A DNA stretch of 64,000 bases from Larix kaempferi. Taxonomy: Eukaryota > Streptophyta > Pinopsida > Pinales > Pinaceae. Position numbers and translations under genes: made by a program. How positions within the stretch are numbered: position 1 is the first letter of the stretch; every line of letters starts with the position of its first letter. Location: NCBI GenBank assembly GCA_027924585.1, contig BSBM01000007.1, forward strand, positions 6,464,001-6,528,000, given 5' to 3'. The notes under the pieces are model-generated. The model saw only the letters and a program-made list of their open reading frames with translations. It searched no databases and was not told the DNA's origin. Positions 34,480 through 46,340 of this stretch are shown in pieces.

Positions 34480-35106
34480 CTAGCGAGATAATTCCATCAT
34501 GATGTACATAGGTTGGGGAAATGCCCCCCAGAGTTCCCTTCGAAAAGGAAAGAGATATCGGTTTACTAATGATTTAACTCTGGCATGATGTCCGAAGCCG
34601 AGAGACATGGTCGACGATGGAGAAGAAACCACTAGAACATTTAGAACATTCAAGTAATTATGGTGGTTGGCAACCAAATAATGATCAGGTTTAACAAAGG
34701 AAAGTTGATCAATGGTCACTATGCTCCCATCATAGCGAAAATAAATCACTTGAAAGTGTCAGGACTCTACAGCTTTCATTGCATAGACATAATCTTGCCC
34801 AAGAAGCAGATTAAAATCGAAGGGACCTTGGACTACCATAACATCAATGCAGACATTTTTCCCTCCTAAGGTAATAGGTAACTGAGGAAGGATCCCTAAA
34901 GGTCTAGTAGGTCTTCTATTAAAATCCAGTATATGATCTGTGGTTGGCACAATCTGAGGAGAAGCTATAGCTTGCCGAGCAGTTGAGGATAAAATACTAA
35001 CAGAAGCCCCTTCATCAACTATAGTGCGAAAAATGTCCTTATCGGCAACTCCTACAGATATATGGAAAGGATCACTTGAAGGAAGACGATATTCTATTAG
35101 AATACT
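34480..35106 (-). pseudogene. Element A aspartic protease and start of linker
   Basis: Minus-strand reading gives TIVDEGASVSILSSTARQAI (active site DEGAS, a variant known in plant gypsy elements), then TTDHILDFNRRPTRPLGILP and FDFNLLLGQDYVYAMKAVES, the conserved end of the protease. VIYFRYDGSIVTIDQLSFV follows. After about 34,480 no reverse transcriptase appears and the non-coding repeats begin. The polymerase, RNase H and integrase are therefore deleted. Confidence 0.8.
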
Positions 35107-35832
35107 CTAATCAAAATAAATAGCCTCATTGATTGGAGGGGGTTCCGTCGAAATGGGTAAAATTCCCCATTGTCCAAAACAATCTGAATTAACTAAGAAA
35201 ACATCGGTGGTTTTCAGTTCACTCTCAACTAGAAGATTCGAATTAGACAAAGATTGTGTCATGGTGACTACTTCGGTTTTAGAATTCTCCAATGAAAGAG
35301 TGGGATCGAGTGGATATGACATCGACTCAACCACTTCAACTTCACTCTTGAAAGGAAGAGCAGAATGAACTACTTGTTCTTCACCCGTTGAGGAAAGAGT
35401 GGGATCGACCAAGGATGGAGTTGGGTCGACTACTTCATCGACCAATGGGAGGTCAAAAGACAACTTGAAATAGCAAGTTGGAAGGTGTTTTTGAGATACA
35501 ATAATGTATTCCAACAATTGTGAAGCTTCATCCATGCATGGGCAAAGGTAAGTAAGTTGCATGTCCTTACATAACAAACAAGGATTCTTGACTTTACCTT
35601 TCTAACCTTTTACCATAGAGTCACTGGTCGATGGGGTATCATCAGTATGATGTCCATAGGCTAATGATATATGTTGTTTGGAGGATTTATACCGCTCTTC
35701 TAATACCTTGGAAAGTCCAAGACAATTCTTAAGAAGGTGATCACCCCTGCAAATCTTGCAAGGGAAATTGGGTTTTCGAGGTGTTTGAATAGAATGAGCA
35801 CCATTAGAATCAGCCGATTGATACCTAGTCTT

Positions 35833-35863
<31 letters not shown>

Positions 35864-36201
35864 TTCTTCTTCTTCTTCTTATTATTATTATTATTATCCT
35901 CCTAAGTATTGGCATCACTAATTTTATCAGGCAAGGAAGAAGAAGAAGAAGATACATTTGACGAAGAAGGCAAAGGATCAATTTGGGGTTGATTCTCTCA
36001 TGGTGGAGAGTTGACATTTGAAGTATTAGGTACATATGGGGTCACCGAATTGGAGAATAACCATACCATCAATCCTATTGACAATCTGGAAAGGTTCAAA
36101 GTGGCAATAAAGGGAGGACCAACATCTCCAAATGGAGGAAAAACAAAAGGTACCCCTTTAAAAGGGGTCTCTTGGTTGGTAGTCCCAGAAGAGTTTTCCA
36201 T
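35107..36201 (-). pseudogene. Element A gag with zinc knuckle and Asn/Lys run
   Basis: A possible start lies at 36,201 (MENSSGTTNQETPFKGVPF). At about 35,960-35,830 a (AAT)n(AAG)n microsatellite encodes, in the knuckle's frame, a run of Asn followed by Lys. The knuckle FPCKICRGDHLLKNC (CX2CX3HX4C) is at about 35,765-35,720. After a stop, a spacer rich in Ser, Val and Glu (35,577-35,107) leads to the protease. Confidence 0.72.
35829..35899. repeat. (TTC)n/(TTA)n microsatellite inside element A gag
   Basis: About eighteen TTC units (one interrupted by TTA) followed by six TTA-type units on the plus strand. Confidence 0.95.
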
Positions 36202-36239
36202 ATCTAAACTCTCTAAGGATTTCTAAATACCACACATGG

Positions 36240-37931
36240 AAAATGCTACTTAAACTAAAAGCAACAAGCAAACTGGTGAATAGGTGGGATATAAAAGCTG
36301 GAATCCTCACGGGTGTGGCAAGCTGTCACAAATCACAAGATACTGTAGGGTCCAACAACTATACTTGGACCAATATTTTAGAGCACTAACAAAGGAGTAT
36401 TGGGACCGTACCCTTGGCCATATAACCCAACTACCTAACATTACGTGATTAGTGATCTCCCCGAGTGTTGTTCTCAGTGTATTGTGACAACAAGAGGACT
36501 ACAAGAACCAGTGGCACAAGAAGAAATTACTGAAGTCTCAAAATTGGTGGGTCAAGAAGAAGAAGTTGTTGAAACACAAGAATTAGCTGCTGAAACTCAA
36601 GATTTAGAAAATCAGGACCAACCTCTTACCAAGGAAAATGATGGTAAAGCAAATGTTCAGGAACTGATATTATTTAGTTGGACACAGAATATGAAAAGGA
36701 CACAGAAGATGAAAAGGATCAGGAGATGGAAAAGGAACTCTCTATGATGAATCTTGAAATAAGTAAATGGATATATCACGCTACCTTGTGTGAGGAAGGG
36801 ATGATTTTCCTGCCTTTACATAGGAAGGACATTAAGGAGCTTAGAGAGAGATGGGATGAATAATTGACCTTCCAAGGGTTTCGCTGGGAAAAATTGCAAG
36901 AGGAGCTAAAGGAATAAAGAAATTTTAAGCCCATGCAGCAAGAGAAGGAGCAAATGTATAATTTAATTCAGGAATTATTAAGTTGTAGGGACCCATGATC
37001 ATCTTATTCATTCTTCCTTTATGAATAGTTGACTCTTTTTAAGATAAAATCTCTTAAGGAAGGGAGGCCCCATCAGTTTCTTACAACTCCTCAGTTTTTT
37101 AATACCTTTTCCCAGATTGATTTCCCTGGACAAAATTTATTATGTGAATTATATTTGCATGAGTTAGCATGCTTCATGGACCTTGGGTTCAATCATGTTC
37201 CTTATGTGGGGGATATACATCTAAGGTAATTTACTTCCTTCTTCACCAATCAGATGAATTGGTGGAGTGCTTCCCATACCATTCGAAAGGATGAGGATAA
37301 TTCTACTCTATGGATCTGAGGTGAGCCTCAATCCCCTGCTGTTATTATTGAGCCTGAATCCCCTGCTATTATTATTGAAAAACATAGGATATACCTCTCC
37401 TCTCCCAAAAAGTTAAAACAGATAACAACACTTCAGGATGAGGTTATATCTACATGTGTCAAGACCATATCACAGCAAGAGCCCTATGCATTAGAAAGAA
37501 GCCTGCACATATGGGAAGCTTCTTCTGAGCTTATGAGAACAAGATATCCTTACTGCCTTGAAAATTTTAAATATGCTCTATCTTGAGTTCCTAAGTATGT
37601 CAAGTGTATTCATACATGTGGACCAAGCTGGCTAGGATTAAGATTCAAATTCCCACTCATATGGTTCCCTGAGAAGGAGTACATGAGTATGTACAAGTTG
37701 ACCAAAAAGGGAAAAAAGAAGTGTTGGGTAGAGTTGGCTTCTTGCAAAGGGTATATGAACCATGGAGATAAGCCTGAATCTTCCTTCAATCTACTAACCT
37801 CCACAGGAAAAAAATTTATTCAAATTCAGATTCAGATTAACTGTAATTTGTTGCACGAGGACATGCAATTGTACAGTTGGGGGGAGATGTTGGGTGCCAG
37901 AAATTACCCTTTTTTCTCACTTCTATTGTGA
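36240..37931 (+). pseudogene. Relic of an extra ORF related to that of element B, opposite strand
   Basis: Plus-strand coding relic in three main pieces: 36,445-36,747 (Glu/Gln-rich, EVSKLVGQEEEVVETQELAA), 36,678-36,863, and 37,029-37,931. The piece 37,095-37,227 reads LLCELYLHELACFMDLGF and PYVGDIHLR, matching LCELFLHNLG...PYMVDFHLR of the element B extra ORF at 18,700-18,580. The last piece (37,683-37,931) ends in a stop. It is probably the 3' part of another Athila/Tat-type element, oriented opposite to B and lacking a visible pol. Confidence 0.55.
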
Positions 37932-39350
37932 TCTTTTTTCCTTGTTTCTCCTTATTATTACTACCAGGTTATCTTTCCCAAGGAAAAGCATGAACTTGAG
38001 CTGGTATAATTTATTATTACTTTGTTATATTAATGCCTAATTTTTTCCAGTGTTTATGGATTTTGTCGAAATTGTGTTGACTTGTGATAGATTGATGAAA
38101 ACAATTTGAGACCACGGGGAATTCGGGTGTATCAGCTTGCTGATACACGTGGATGAAGAAGCACTCGGCAAGCAGCTACACCTTTGCAGGGCTTCGGTTC
38201 AAATTATTGCAAGGTAGTCTAAGTTATCCTCCCACACGGCCAGCTGAAACTCACTTGGCGTTGAAACAGTTCGAGTTGTAAGAGCATGAATGTTCATGAA
38301 ACGGATTTTATCTCAAATGTAATAATGGTTGTAACTATTTCTATTTCGGAGTATTGACTGAACAACCTGAATATCTTTGATCTTCATGGCTTCCTGAATT
38401 ATAAGGAATTGATTCGCCTTGTTGTAATATTTAAAGGAGGATAGGATGGGAAAAAGAGGTTAGGGTTATTTTGGAAAGAATTTGTAATAGAAGTGGAAGA
38501 GATCTGTATTTCAAATTCACCTTATTAATGAAATCGACAACATCTTCCTGAGTTACTTTGTATTGATTTATGGTAGTGTTTAGAGGCATCTCTGTTAGAA
38601 GGCAAGGGCCCACCTTCTATCAAAGTTGCTTAGTTAGTTAGTTGTTTATTTCCTTTGCTTGGTTTGGTGTGGAATTGCGATTAGATTTCCCTTTTGGTTT
38701 GCTGAAACAGTTTGAATATTAAGCGTAGGATTTTTCAATTATAGTTCCTTTTGGTTTGCTGAAACAGTGTGAGCATTAAGCGTAGGATTTTCCATTCATA
38801 GATTTTCTTGGTTTGTTGAAACAAACGACTGAATAATGCGTAGTTTCTCTTTGCAAGTGTGTTATTGATTATTGTTGTTACACCTGTGCTCTGCTGGTGC
38901 ATTTTATCATTATTTATTTTCTTTCATGAACTGCTGAAAATGGTAGATGGCATATGGATTTATAGAACAGGAAGATTGATTTCCTTTATGGTTGCGTATT
39001 GCAATTGTGATGACGATTTAGGATTTAACTTCTTGCAAAATAAATTTATCTATTTTATTCTTAAATCAGTCATTCCCAGAATTAATACAGTAGAGGTATT
39101 GTGAACTTTATTAATCTCTTGCGGCCGAAATAGTTTTTGAAGTTGGATTGAGCAGTGAGCAGAGCATAGACTTAGTAATTAGGTAGATTGGGTAACTTCT
39201 AGTTGATGGATCAGTTACTGAATGTTTATGCATATATATTTCTTGATTACCTTTGAAATAACATACTTCCCTGGTTTGGAAATTGATATTGAGCACTTTG
39301 TTTATTAATTAATAGGCAATTATAGTGACCAACAATCCTAATTGTATTTT
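37932..39350. other. Probable 3' flank or LTR of the plus-strand relic; includes a 57-bp triple repeat
   Basis: No coding content. 38,691-38,845 has three tandem units (spacing 57 and 55 bp) with TTTTGGTTTGCTGAAACAG and TTAAGCGTAGGATTTT. A palindrome GTGTATCAGC-TT-GCTGATACAC is at 38,127-38,148. LTR borders could not be fixed. Confidence 0.4.
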
Positions 39351-40240
39351 ACAAATTATTATTAACTTATTTGCTCATGATTAGTAAAAATAATTTTCAT
39401 TTCTTTTCAAACTAAACACCCTTACCCATTGTATTTATTTTATTTATGCAATGTGTTACGATGGTCATATCAAGGGTGTGATGCATTGTGTATACCCTTC
39501 AAATATCCCTCTTCCATGGTGGGGACTAGTGTGATGGATAAAACCATGTTAACTTATTCACATCCACCCTGTTGAGAGACTCGTGGTTCCTGGGGAATAA
39601 GGTCGAGTCCTTATTTCACGCCCCCTAGTCTAATCCCCGTGAAGGACGGAATATGTGGCCTACCCTCACAACAACATGCATCTAATGAGAAAAATCCTCT
39701 CTTGCTTTTTCCCAACTCGTCACATGGAGTAATCACTAGTCTTACTATCTTTCTTCCCATTCATCCCCATTACCTGATGTGTACCGATTGGAAATTGTGA
39801 TCTTGTAGCTACACGTGAAACACCACGTGCATCAAATATTTCAAATAAAAATCATAATATATCAATTTACATCAAGTTAACATCAAGTTAACATCACCTT
39901 TCATGGATACCTAACTCAATCCGGAGTCTACGTGGTATCAACAAAACGTTGTGTCACGTGTACTTGTATTTCACTGTCACACTTGAAAACCCATCAAAAT
40001 TACATGATATATACAAACATAAATGTATCCACTTAATCATCATTCCATAATTCCATGATATCATAAACATTTGATCATCATCATTCATCTCATTCGTAAC
40101 AGATAGGTTTAAAACGTTGAATTTGTTCATCAAGGTATTAGTTTCCACACACACAACTGGGCCATTCATCATTAGATGCCCTCAAATAATAACGCAGGAT
40201 AATAGTGAAGGTCTGAAGTAAAAGTGGGGCACTACAATGC
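39351..40240. other. Spacer without recognised features
   Basis: AT-rich and non-coding. No element ends were recognised. Confidence 0.45.
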
Positions 40241-41386
40241 TCATGTTTTATATATATGTAAATCGGTGCTATTTTTTAGGTTTTGGTGCACCGATGCTAT
40301 TTTTTGAGGTTTTGGAAGCACTAGTGCTCATAATATGCCGAAACACTGAATTGCAATTCACATTTTTTAAAAGAGAAGCGGGAAAAACCTAAAGATGACT
40401 CTTAAAAAGAGTAAAAAGTGAGTTTTTATTTTATTTCTTCATCTCGCATGAGAGAAGAGGAAGAGGAAGTGTCTCTGCATGAGAATGTAATACACATATC
40501 AATGAATACAAGGAAAGATAAAGAGTATCCTAGCCAAAGTAACCATTTTTTCCCTCTTCATTGTTTTATTTTGTATTGAGTTATTTCTATTTTATTCCAT
40601 TTATCATTATTTTTCCTCATTTTTAAGTTAGCTTTGCTATAGATGTTTTTGCAGGTTTGAGGGTTTTGTCTCTATTTCCATGTTAATGGTGGATTTCTTT
40701 AGAGTTTTACATCAACATAAATGGATAGAAGATGAGGGGAAAGTTCAACTAAGAAATGGGTATATTTTAGTGCAGCATGGATGCATATCCCCATTAGTGA
40801 TTTTATTCATGTTATTTTCGATTTCTCAATATTGTTATTTAATTATCAGTTGCTTTTCTTGTTTTTTTTAATTCATTTGAGGGTTTTAATTTTATTTGCA
40901 AGTTAATTGTGGATTTGTTTTAAGGTTTTACATCAACGAATATGGAAAGAAAATGAGAGGCGAGCTCGACCAAGAAATGGGCACACTTTTTGCAACATGG
41001 GTGCATGTCTTTTTGCAACATGGGTGCATGTCCAAAAGGGTTTTCACATCCCTTTATGTGGAAGTTCATTAGTTTCTTTGAACTACATGGTATTATTGGA
41101 GCACTAGTGCTACCCTTTTTCCTAAGAGCACCAATTCTCAATTTTTGTGTTGGAGCACCAAAGCTACTAGTGCTCTTCCTTTGTCTGAGAGCATCAATTC
41201 TCCACTTTGGGAATATTACTTCTAGTGGATGAGTGACTTTGGAAATTTTTCATCAAACATTTTCCGTGTAACAACTGAGTGGTTTTGTAATTACAACACA
41301 TCCAATTATTAAGTAGCTTGAGTAGTTTGACACTCACTATGGTTTTGTATGGGTGATTTCACTACCATTACTAAATAGAAATGTTG
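40241..41386. repeat. Repeat-rich host segment left of element D
   Basis: A tandem duplication (offset 221 bp) at about 40,656-40,870 and 40,877-41,060 starts TTTGAGGGTTTT. Motifs of the type GGAGCACTAGTGCT and GCACCGATGCT recur at 40,246-40,340 and 41,095-41,200. The same motif type reappears right of element D at 51,010-51,170, so both sides belonged to one repeat before D inserted. Confidence 0.6.
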
Positions 41387-42379
41387 TGTTGAATATGATT
41401 TTCATTGATGTCAATGGAGTTTAGTAATGACAAAGGAATAACGAAGGACATGATGGCAGGGCAAACTCCGTGAAAGACAAAGGAATGACAAAGGAAGTGA
41501 TGGCATGGAAAGTATGATGATGTGGCATGTGTGATGAAGCTGCAAAGACACATGATGGTGTTCTGGTGCTATCATTAAGTCAGTGTTGCAATCTGACATC
41601 ATTCTAGAAAAGTATGACAAGTTTGTGTAACTTTGGAAATTGATTAAGTATGGAAAAAGTAGTCAAAACTGCTATAAGATATTGCCCGCCATAATTCATG
41701 GTTTGAGAAATATGCACGCACCAGCATATCAGGCTATAGCTTGTTGAAGTAGATATCTATTCATGGTCTTAGTTTTCCTTAATCATTTATGAGGAGAAAT
41801 TTATAAGTCTACCAAAACAGGGTTCCAGGTTGCTTTTACACCAAAGTAGCAAAACTACCTAGGTGGCCTCAAGGAAATGCCCGCCATAGTTTGTGGGTTG
41901 AAGAAAATTCCCACACCATATGCTCATCTTGTAGAATGTTTTTTTTTGCATATGATCATTGTCTCAGACTATCCAAAGAGTCTCTGAGGAGGAAGATATT
42001 GATCTGCCAAAAGTGCTTCTTATCCTGATTTACACTACTCTAGTAAATGCCCGCTGAGGAGAGAGAAAGAGGTTTCAAGGGGTGAAATTGGTTTGTATAG
42101 AATCCCCTAGTTGGCCCCTATCCAGTGGATGTCTCACACTTCAAATTTGATGAAAATAAAAATCACTTCATATTAACCTAGGGTTTGATAATTTTGTCTA
42201 AGTGTCAAATCAACAGTTTGGAAGGCCACTTTCAAATGCCCGCCAGATGATGGGTGCATGTCAATAAGTTCATATTTTGACATGGTCTTGTTCATTGTTG
42301 AAGTATCTATCTAGCCATGCTTTTATTTTTCCTTATGGTGATCATATATGAAAGAAATCAATCTGCCAAAGTGAAGGAA

Positions 42380-43140
42380 AAAGTGTTTTATATATTAAAG
42401 ACAAAAATTTGTCCAAGTGTCAAACTCACATGGCTAAGAGGACATTTGGAAATGCCTGCAAGGAGGTGTTCATGTGCTGATAAAATTAATCATATGGCAT
42501 AGGCTTGTTCTCTGGTGAATTGGTTATCTAACCATGAGCTCAGATATTCCTATGGAGTTCACACGTGAGAAAAACAAGCCTGCCAAAATGAGAAAAAGCT
42601 TGTTTTACTGTTCAAATGAAGGTTGAAGAGGCATTTGAAATGCCAACAAGGAGGTGTCCTTGTGTTGATACAATTAATCAAGTGGCATAGGCTTGTTCCT
42701 TGATGAACTGGATATCTATCCATAGGATCGGATTTGCCTCTGGAGTTCACACGTGTGAAAGACAAGCTTGCCAAAATGAGAAAAAGGTTGTTTTATTTTG
42801 CATATTAAGAACAAAAATTTGGCCAAGTGTTGAACTCACATGGCTAAGAGGCCATTTGGAAATGCCCACAAGGAGGTGTCCTTGTGATGATAAAATTAAT
42901 CAGGTGGCATAGGCTTGTTCCTTGATGAACTAGCTATCTATCCATAGGATCAGATTTTCCTCTGTAGTTCACACGTGTGAAAGACATACCTACCAAAATG
43001 AGAAAATGTTTGTTTTGATGTCCAAATAAAGGTTGAAGAGGCATTTGGAAATGCCCTCCAAAGAGTGTCCTTGTGATAATAAATTCTCCAGATGGCATGG
43101 ACATATTCCCTGGTGATCTGGGCATCTAGCTATGGTGTCA
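42380..43140 (+). repeat. Array of four about 190-217-bp units in the 5' LTR of D
   Basis: Each unit has AGGCATTTGGAAATGCC..CAAGGAGGTGTCC, GGCATAGGCTTGTTCC and GAGTTCACACGTGTGAAAG. Copies of the GGAAATGCC block start near 42,449, 42,640, 42,857 and 43,047. The partner LTR carries the same array (48,170-48,930). Confidence 0.88.
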
Positions 43141-43218
43141 GTTCTCTCTTTGAGGCTCACGTGTTTGAGATTTTGGCCTACCAAAATGGTGAAAAATAAG
43201 GTTAAATGACACCTTAAG

Positions 43219-43830
43219 ATATGCCCGCAAGGGCTTGTAAAACTGCCTACAAGGGTTTGTAAAATGCCCGCAAGGGCTTGTAAAAATGCCCGCAAGGGCT
43301 TGTAAAATGCCCGCAGGGCTAAGGGTTATGCCCGCAAGGGCTTGTAAAATGCCCACAGGGCTAAGGGTTATGCCCGCAAGGGTTTGATTATGCCCACAAA
43401 GGGCTTAAAAGATAAATCTCCCAAGAGATTTATTATGCCCGCAGGGGCTAAGGGTTATGCCCGCAAGGGTTTGGTTATGCCCGCAGAGGCTTAATGAATA
43501 AGTTCACAAGAGCTTAAAGATGCCCGCGAGGGCTTATGTATTCCCACAAGGGGATTAATGTATTGGGTCTAAAGGGATGCCCGCAAGGGCTTGTAAGATG
43601 CTCGCAAGGGTTTGTAAAATGCCCACAAGGGCTTGCAAAATGCCCGCAAGGGCTTGGAAGATTCCCGCAAGGGCTTAAGTTAAGCCTGCAAGGTGCTTAA
43701 GGCATAAGCATGCAAAAGCTACAATATTCCCGTAGGTAAAGAGAGATATGCCCCCAGGAGGTTAGAAGACAAGCCCTTAAAAGCTTGGACGATGCCCACA
43801 GGTAGAAGAAGAGATGCCCGCAGGCTTGAG
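43219..43830 (+). repeat. 20-21-bp GC-rich minisatellite in the 5' LTR of D
   Basis: About two dozen variants of ATGCCCGCAAGGGCTTGTAAA, some with extra inserted bases. The core GCCC-GCAA-GGGC is self-complementary around a GCAA tetraloop. Because many units are 21 bp, open frames run through the array; they are not genes. Confidence 0.93.
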
Positions 43831-44095
43831 GGTTCGCCATGAGAGGAGAAGCTTACTGGATGAAGATGAAGGATATCCCACAGATGAATGAAGCCCGCAA
43901 GCCTGAAGGATGACCAATGAATTTTTAATTAATTAATTAATTTAAAACCAGCAATAAACAGAGTAATAAATTTAAATCTGTAATAAACATAAATATAAAT
44001 TTAAATCAGTAATAAACAGAGATTTGAAGAGGCATGAAGAAGAAAGAGCATGAGTTCATTTTGTAAAGATGCAACGGTTAAATGATGAAGAATAA

Positions 44096-44104
44096 TATAT
44101 AAAC
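44096..44104 (+). promoter_or_regulatory. Probable TATA box of the 5' LTR of D
   Basis: TATATAAAC, conserved in the 3' LTR at 49,815-49,823. It puts the probable RNA start near 44,130 and the minisatellite in U3. Confidence 0.55.
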
Positions 44105-44389
44105 AGAAGTGTGAAATGGAAATAAAATGTCTCAGCAATTCATATTGAAGGTTAAGTAAGAACAAGAACTGAAGTGTATGTTGGGTTTTGAGATGAATAT
44201 CTAAAGCAGTATTGAGACCAGAGGAAGAGACCAGAATTTTGCACAATCAAGATGAAGAAGTGCGTAACAGAAGATAGAGAATTAAAGGGGGAGAATTGAA
44301 GTTGTTTGCAGCCCAGATCTATGTAGCAGCAAGAGAAGACAGATATTGAAGAAAGAAAGATCTGGAAGATTGATATAAACATATTAGGG

Positions 44390-44690
44390 AGGTAGGGTGG
44401 TGCTAGGGCAAGATACAGGCCTACAAGGGGGTTGTATACTCCTTCTAGTGGTAGCTGGTAAATAGGGTGTCGAAGCATCCTTAAATCAGTTGTAGCTGAT
44501 AAACCAAGGGGTTGTATCCTCCTTTTAGTAGTGGCTATTAAATAAGCGTGCAGTAGCATCATTGTCTGTTGTAGCAGGCATAAACCAGGGTATTGTAGCA
44601 TCCTTCAGTTGTAGCTGAGAAACTTGGGGATTGAAGTCTCCATCAAGTTGTAGCTTGCAAAAACTATTGTAAACATAATTTTGCAGTATA
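44390..44690 (+). repeat. About 40-bp tandem units near the LTR end of D
   Basis: Five to six units of the type TTGTAGC.TCCTTCAGTTGTAG(C)TG(G/A)TAAA. The same array is in the 3' LTR (50,170-50,400). It would lie in the transcribed R/U5 part. Confidence 0.8.
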
Positions 44691-44858
44691 GAAAGAGTTT
44701 TTGGTTTTCCCAATTGGGTTTCCACGATAAAATATGTGTCTTCTATATCTTGTTGATTCCATGTTTTAATTAATTTTAATAAGTGGTTTAAAATGGTAAA
44801 AAGCTAACAATACTGATTCACCCCCTCCCCTCTCAGTATTGACCAATATTCCAACAAT

Positions 44859-44869
44859 TGGTATCAGAG
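44859..44869 (+). promoter_or_regulatory. Element D primer binding site
   Basis: TGGTATCAGAG, two bases after the LTR end, matches the initiator tRNA-Met 3' end. Confidence 0.9.
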
Positions 44870-44924
44870 GAGGATCCTTCACTATAGTCTAAACCACTGG
44901 AAGGAAGATCCTATTAAAAACCAC

Positions 44925-46340
44925 TATGGATCAACAAGAAGAGCTTGTATCGTATAGAGCTCTAGTACTTAATAAATAAGACTATGCATATTGGAGCGAA
45001 AGAATGAGTGCATCCTTACAATCATTAGGATATGGTGTATGGATTTCAGTAATATCTGATTATATCCCACCAAAAATAATAAGGACTACATCTCAAAAAG
45101 AGTCCAAGAAAAATAACTCAAGGGAAATGGAGGCCATACTTGATGGATTATCTCAACCCATCAAAGAGAAGGTAGGAAAATGCATCTCATCTAAGGAACT
45201 CTGGGTCAAATTGGAGAAAATTTACTCAGTTGAACAAAGAATAGAAGAAAGATTTGTTATTCTCGAGGATGCTAGTGAAGATGAAGAAGCAGAAACCTCA
45301 TTCATGGGAATAAAAAATAAAATCTCCGAAGAAGAAGTAGAAGATGATTCAGATGTGGAAGAAGAGGTAGACCTAGAGGCTGAACTCATGTGTGCTCTTG
45401 AGGAAATTGAAAAATGTGGAAGAAGGAACAAATCTTTGAAAGGACAATTGTCAGAATGCCAAGAAGAGCTAAATTCAAAAGAAGAGGAATTCAAGACCCT
45501 CCAAAAGGAGTTGCACAAGTAAAAAAAAAACAGTGGCTAGCATGAAAGAGGTCAAGAGCTTAAGACAGGAAGTTGCTAAATTTAAGAAAGAAGTAAAGAA
45601 GCTAGAAGACCACATGAAAGAGGCTGAGAGCTTAAAACAAGAAGTTGCTAAGTTCAAGGAAGAAGTAAAGAAGCTAAAAGACCAGCAGACCATTAATGAG
45701 AAGCTCAAGGAAAAAATACACGAATCTAAAAGACTTGAAGAAGAAGTTACTTTGCTTAGGAAGAATCTTGATGAAGAATCTATTAAATCAAAGTTTGAGA
45801 ACGGCTCAAAGGTTTTAGATAAAATCTTAAGTATCCAAAGACCATCAAGTGATAAAACTGGATTAGGTTATGACAAAGAAAAGAATCCAGAATGTTTGTC
45901 TCCTACACTCCAAGATAGAAATAAAAGAAGATATGTTGCTACACTCAAAAGCCTGATTAAGAAGGATAGTCAGAAGTCTGCTCCCTCATCTCATAATAAA
46001 GACAGAACTGATGTGATACCTAAAAGACCAATGACAAGCAGGATCCAACATATATTTTTTGGTCACTGCTACTCATGTAACAATTTTGGACATATGGCTA
46101 GAGAATGTAAGCTAAGGAAGAATGCTTCAATAAAATTTCAATAAAAAAGGAAGGGATGGAAGAAGATGGAAGTTGTGAAGCGAGAAAATCAAATATTCCT
46201 CAAATATAAAGGAAGTTTCTATGGATATTGTCACTGCTTTCACAAGTTTGGTCACAAGGTTGTTAATTGAAGAACCAAGGGAAAATATCAAAGTACATAA
46301 TCCAAGAAACAAACAACGTCAGTAAGCAGGGTACCTAATG
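44925..46340 (+). pseudogene. Element D gag-like protein: N-terminal domain, coiled coil and two zinc knuckles, disrupted
   Basis: Gag packages element RNA. The relic begins near 44,925 (MDQQEELVSYRALVLN, then a stop). It continues at 45,004-45,522 with WVKLEKIYSVEQRI, typical of copia gag (UBN2-like), an acidic stretch and a coiled coil. A stop and frame change at 45,522-45,533 lie in an A-run. 45,533-46,144 adds heptad-rich repeats (KSLRQEVAKFKKEVKKLE and a near-copy) and the knuckle CYSCNNFGHMAREC at about 46,068-46,110. A second knuckle, YCHCFHKFGHKVVN, follows at about 46,220-46,267 with its last Cys replaced by a stop. 46,346-46,543 is a further Glu/Asp-rich piece. Confidence 0.85.

Larger units (their letters stand above)
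41387..44856 (+). repeat. Element D 5' LTR (3,470 bp)
   Basis: Begins TGTTGAATATGATT and ends TATTCCAACA. It aligns along its length to 47,171-50,603 with about 7% difference in a sampled stretch. It holds three internal arrays: about 190-217-bp units (42,380-43,140), a 20-21-bp minisatellite (43,219-43,830) and about 40-bp units (44,390-44,640). Confidence 0.95.

Noticed and set aside
35700-36035. Arg-rich minus-strand frame (poly-Arg) as a possible RNA-binding protein
   Set aside because: It is the microsatellite read in the wrong frame; the gag frame with the zinc knuckle gives Asn/Lys.
43138-43356. Minus-strand frame with repeated LQALAGI-type peptides
   Set aside because: Same cause: translation of the minisatellite on the other strand.
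43219-43830. Possible CRISPR-like array of direct repeats
   Set aside because: Units follow directly with no unique spacers, vary in sequence and lie in an LTR of a plant element.
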